From: JAAYJR01 sp964545315
Lineage (GTDB): Bacteria; Bacteroidota; Bacteroidia; Bacteroidales; Prolixibacteraceae
Length of the DNA stretch: 64,000 nt
NCBI GenBank assembly: GCA_964545315.1
Contig: CAZJGI010000011.1
Coordinates: 1-64,000 of the forward strand
Direction of reading: 5' to 3'
A program made the position numbers and the translations under genes. Each line of letters opens with the position of its first letter. Positions within the stretch are counted from its first letter, which is position 1. Shown piece after piece: positions 62,413-64,000 of this stretch. The notes under the pieces were generated by a model. That model was not told the origin of the DNA and did no database searches. It worked only from the letters and a program-made list of their open reading frames with translations.

Positions 62413-63126
62413 TTAAAGCTCCCTGATTTTCATATTCCGGAACATTGTAAGGCCTCCATGGTCCTGCAATCCAATATTCCCTTTTTGAGCAGCACCATAA
62501 TGGGGTTTATCTTTCCATTTACTGCTTTCTTTAAGTGCTTTCCACTCATCGGTCCACAGTTCATATTCAACAACTTTTCTGCCATTTAGCCAGTGTTCCA
62601 CATGAGGGCCGTTAACGATTAACCGTGTTTTGTTCCACTTGTCCGGCGGCATAACTTTTCCATTCACCGGAGGATGCATATCATAATTAGCCCCTGAATA
62701 CTGGCTGTCTTTCAGTTTAGTAGGCCAACCTTTGTCATCAATAAGCTGATATTCAGGGCCGGTTTCATAGATTGCATCTGCCAAACCTTCCTGGACATGG
62801 AAGAAAATTCCTGAATTACTTTCAGGGGCAACCATCCATTCCAGGTAAAGTTCAAAATTCTGATACTCTTTTTTTGTGATTATGTCACCACCGTGGTCGG
62901 AACCAACTCCTGAGTTATGCAATACTCCGTCAATAATCTTCCATCCGGTGACCTCACCTCCGTTGAACGTTTTCCAGTTATCGAGCGACTTGCCATCGAA
63001 CAACAACTCCCAACCCTCCTTTATTTCCTTTTTGGAGAGGGTATTGACCTTTGAATCTTTTGAGGATGTACAACCTGTCATCCCGGTTATATTAATACAC
63101 ATAATTATATAAATCAGGGTTTTCAT
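62413..63126 (-). CDS. DUF1080 lipoprotein (3-keto-glycoside hydrolase-like)
   Basis: Start ATG 63126 gives a lipoprotein signal (MCINITGMTGC). The longer frame from 63171 does not. The body is a concanavalin-like DUF1080 domain: EGWELLFDGKSLDNWKTFNG, NFELYLEWMVAPESNSGIFFHV, ETGPEYQLIDDKGWP, KWNKTRLIVNGPHVEHWLNGRKVVEY and GNIGLQDHGG. Relatives hydrolyse 3-keto-disaccharides or act in breakdown of glycans. In Bacteroidota they pair with sugar isomerases and oxidoreductases of the kind found at 2894. None is adjacent here. Confidence 0.88.
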   Translation of the reverse strand: MKTLIYIIMCINITGMTGCTSSKDSKVNTLSKKEIKEGWELLFDGKSLDNWKTFNGGEVTGWKIIDGVLHNSGVGSDHGGDIITKKEYQNFELYLEWMVAPESNSGIFFHVQEGLADAIYETGPEYQLIDDKGWPTKLKDSQYSGANYDMHPPVNGKVMPPDKWNKTRLIVNGPHVEHWLNGRKVVEYELWTDEWKALKESSKWKDKPHYGAAQKGNIGLQDHGGLTMFRNMKIREL

Positions 63127-63167
63127 GAGATTAAAATTAATTATTTGAATGGTATGAGATTGAACTC

Positions 63168-63191
63168 GCATACCGATTTAAATTGGTATGC
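63168..63191 (-). terminator. hairpin below metH
   Basis: GCATACC (63168-63174) pairs with GGTATGC (63185-63191) around an AT-rich centre that can also pair. It lies about 110 bases beyond the metH stop and before the DUF1080 start. There is no T run on the minus strand. Confidence 0.4.
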
Positions 63192-63300
63192 TCTTTTCAT
63201 CGCTTATTATATTTTGTGATACATTATAAATCAAATACGAATTTAATGAATTAACTACAATTTTGGATTACTTATAATACATAAAAATTGTACTTATTAT

Positions 63301-64000
63301 TTATTTATAGTTAAGGTTAACAGGAAGGAATTTTTCGATGTATTCAGTAGTTTTACCTTTTCTCCCGGCGTAATCGGCAACCTGGTCCCGTCCAATTTTC
63401 CCCAGGCTGAAGTATCCGGATTCAGGGTGTGCGAAATATTGACCGGAAACTGATGCATTTGGATACATGGAGAAATGTTCAGTAAGGGTTATTCCTACTT
63501 CTTCAGCCCTTATTAGTTTAAACAGGTTTTCTTTTTCCGAATGTTCAGGGCAGGCCGGATATCCAATTGCCGGCCTAATTCCCTGGTACTTAACTTTGAT
63601 AAGTTCCTCATTAGTAAGGTTTTCGTCAGGCGCATATCCCCAGAATTCTTTTCTGACCTTCTCATGAAGAAGTTCGGCAAATGCTTCACTAAGGCGGTCG
63701 GCAAGTGCTTCCAGCATTATGGCCTTAAAATCGTTATGGTCTTTTATAAAGGCTTCTTTCCACTGTTCAATTCCAATGCCGGCAGTTGTGGCAAAGCCAC
63801 CGCAGTAATCAATTTTACCTGACTCAGCCGGGGCAATAAAATCTGAGAGGCAAAGATTAGGGGATAGTTCCTTTTTCTTTTCCTGCTGACGAAGATGATA
63901 GAATCTACCTGCTTCTTCAGAAGCAGATTCATCTTTATACAAAATAATATCATCTTCGGCAGAGTTTGCAGGCCAGATTGCAAAAGCTGCATTAGCACGA
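63301..64000 (-). CDS. metH: methionine synthase, C-terminal part (cut by window edge)
   Basis: Only the last 233 codons are inside the window. They are the AdoMet-binding activation domain: the segment ANAAFAIWPANS at the edge, DYCGGFATTAGIGIEQW, ALADRLSEAFAELLHEKVRKEFWGY, and the SAM motif GIRPAIGYPACPEHSEK. YPNASVSGQYFAHPESGYFSLGKIGRDQVADYA follows, as in full MetH. This domain reductively remethylates cobalamin when it becomes Co(II), so this MetH should not need a separate RACo protein. The frame is open to the right edge without a start. Confidence 0.95.
   Translation of the reverse strand, partial: RANAAFAIWPANSAEDDIILYKDESASEEAGRFYHLRQQEKKKELSPNLCLSDFIAPAESGKIDYCGGFATTAGIGIEQWKEAFIKDHNDFKAIMLEALADRLSEAFAELLHEKVRKEFWGYAPDENLTNEELIKVKYQGIRPAIGYPACPEHSEKENLFKLIRAEEVGITLTEHFSMYPNASVSGQYFAHPESGYFSLGKIGRDQVADYAGRKGKTTEYIEKFLPVNLNYK

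Noticed and set aside
1..64000. CRISPR array or phage region
   Set aside because: No regularly spaced repeats with spacers, no cas genes and no phage structural genes were seen.

Overview
The window reads as chromosome of a Bacteroidota bacterium, most likely an anaerobic or facultative Bacteroidales/Marinilabiliales-type lineage. The evidence is a type IX secretion sorting domain on a large M6 peptidase, TAnnTTTG-type -7 promoter boxes, families common in this phylum (HEAT-tailed sulfatase, DUF1080, DUF6146, exported DUF4369/TlpA-like proteins), AT-rich DNA, and few strong Shine-Dalgarno sequences outside one operon. No transposase, phage gene, rRNA or CRISPR array was seen.

Region 1 (1-15 kb) is accessory and eroded. 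After tRNA-Val(GAC) come several broken genes. A ceramidase-like 5' part is joined to a sulfatase 3' part. There is a remnant of a second amidohydrolase, a collapsed SDR gene, an agarase-like gene without its catalytic core and a truncated pectate-lyase-fold gene. Intact amidohydrolase, sugar isomerase, OsmC, PQQ-propeller and nitroreductase genes lie among them. This looks like the remains of a locus for sulfated polysaccharide. Embedded in it, between two ~104-bp direct repeats 7.3 kb apart, is a seven-gene minus-strand operon (TRAP transporter dctP-dctQ-dctM, AtuA-family protein, DUF4387, [4Fe-4S] hydro-lyase alpha and beta). Several of its genes have strong Shine-Dalgarno sites and Firmicutes-like character. 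It is a candidate acquired organic-acid catabolic island.

Region 2 (15-26 kb) holds the secreted M6 peptidase, a REP-like palindrome cluster, and a six-gene minus-strand operon (transaldolase-like, DegT/StsC-type aminotransferase, CoA-acylating semialdehyde dehydrogenase, sugar isomerase, SMP-30 lactonase, SDR). The operon looks like an undescribed route for breaking down an amino-sugar or aminocyclitol.

Region 3 (26-50 kb) is mostly core: carB, M19 dipeptidase, rlmN, kbl, gltX, a threonine/serine dehydratase, cls, ribD, prmC, ribF, lpxH-like, a KAS III, rmuC and a peroxiredoxin. It also carries a RACo-type corrinoid reactivase at 30.8 kb.

Region 4 (50-56.8 kb) has a GntP permease and an AraC regulator divergent from a corrinoid methyl-transfer operon: corrinoid protein, UroD-type methyltransferase fused to thioredoxin folds, homocysteine methyltransferase and CobW GTPase. 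The reactivase in region 3 probably serves it, because the MetH at the right edge of the window has its own reactivation domain.

Region 5 (56.8-64 kb) has the succinate dehydrogenase/fumarate reductase operon with a well-formed promoter, a conserved hypothetical gene, a CPBP membrane protease, a second REP-like pair, a DUF1080 lipoprotein and the 3' end of metH.
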